Assembly: GCA_017617475.1 (NCBI GenBank) | Contig: JAFZWC010000017.1 | Location: 1-5,344 of the forward strand | Length of the DNA: 5,344 nucleotides | DNA from: Bacteroidales bacterium | Lineage (GTDB): Bacteria; Bacteroidota; Bacteroidia; Bacteroidales; UBA932 | Direction of reading: 5' to 3' | Shown: positions 5,132 to 5,344 of the stretch, piece by piece | How positions within the stretch are numbered: the stretch's first letter is position 1 | How the letters are laid out: the number at the start of each line of letters is the position of its first letter | Position numbers and translations under genes: made by a program | The notes under the pieces: model-generated | Seen by the model: the letters and a program-made list of their open reading frames with translations, nothing else | Told to the model about the DNA's origin: nothing | The model's database searches: none

Positions 5132-5344
5132 GTGTGCGCCCCTATTCTTTATAGGGCAGGTGGTGAGGGTGTTATTCTGGTGATGAGGAAGAAGTGTGGG
5201 CTATGCCCCTTATAAGGGCTCGATCATTTTGGAACCCCGCTTCCAAAATGATGAGCAGGCAAGCCGTTAGGCGCGGCAGGGCCGCAGGCCAGGCACACAG
5301 GCTGAATCGAAGGGATAATTCAACACGAGCACCTAGCCAGGACC
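5132..5344 (+). mobile_element. Probable 5' end (domain I) of a group II intron, cut by the window end
   Basis: The stretch starts GTGTGCGCCC, which fits the GUGYG 5' end of bacterial group II introns (either 5132 or 5134 would do). It has no ORF but dense pairing. Visible stems are CCCTAT/ATAGGG (5140-5145 with 5151-5156), GGGC/GCCC (5198-5208), the palindrome CCCTTATAAGGG (5207-5218), and a 16-bp stem with one bulged G (5218-5234 with 5241-5256, loop CCCCGC). Further on, GCAAGCCGTTAGGCG (5258-5272) and GGCTGAATCGAAGG (about 5299-5312) resemble domain I segments I know from bacterial introns. The intron-encoded reverse transcriptase normally starts some hundreds of bases in, beyond this window. 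The alternative is another structured RNA. I did not fold it or search Rfam. Confidence 0.5.
5218..5256 (+). repeat. 16-bp stem-loop within the structured 3' region
   Basis: The left arm 5218-5234 (GCTC, a bulged G at 5222, then ATCATTTTGGAA) pairs fully with the right arm 5241-5256. The loop is CCCCGC. No T-tract follows, so it is not a terminator. It is the strongest hairpin in the window after the alpha-operon terminator, and would be a peripheral stem of domain I if the group II intron reading is right. Confidence 0.8.

Overview
The window looks like a chromosomal segment of a Bacteroidota bacterium, most likely of the order Bacteroidales. The evidence is the alpha-operon gene order, Bacteroidota-type promoters (TTTG, 19-20 nt, TAnnTTTG) and AT-rich leaders without clear Shine-Dalgarno sequences. 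Two lipoproteins common in the group (a DUF4163/DUF3298 protein and a glycine-zipper OmpA protein) and a 'GTCATCCCGAGCGA..' dispersed repeat fit the same lineage. I cannot name the genus. Coding regions are fairly GC-rich and intergenic leaders AT-rich.

Positions 1-2367 hold the end of the ribosomal-protein alpha operon: the 3' part of rpsK (S11), then rpsD (S4), rpoA (RNA polymerase alpha) and rplQ (L17), all on + with 2-22 nt gaps, closed by a strong intrinsic terminator. The T-tract of that terminator appears to supply the -33 box of the next promoter.

Positions 2365-3691 are a two-gene unit. It encodes a predicted lipoprotein with DUF4163/DUF3298 features and, 3 nt later, a divergent O6-alkylguanine-DNA alkyltransferase-like protein that keeps the catalytic Cys but has PCHL instead of PCHR and about 27 extra residues after it.

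Positions 3692-4059 (about 370 nt) hold no credible gene but are full of ordered repeats. There are two tandem stem-loops with identical 7-bp stems and 16-nt loops, then three 9-nt GTCGCAGGT-type motifs at an exact 22-nt period, followed by inverted copies. This looks like a composite intergenic repeat element or a multi-site protein-binding region.

Positions 4060-4171 carry tRNA-Gly(GCC) on the minus strand with its own promoter and terminator. It is divergent from an OmpA-family peptidoglycan-binding lipoprotein gene (4297-4974). The ompA-like stop codon runs directly into an inverted copy of the last 34 nt of that same tRNA, followed by CCA and a separate terminator. This is a recombination or integration scar.

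Positions 5041-5344 have no ORF I trust. They hold the dispersed repeat, a GC-rich hairpin and, from about 5132, a highly structured stretch starting GTGTGCGCCC. I interpret it, with moderate confidence, as the 5' end (domain I) of a group II intron that continues past the window.
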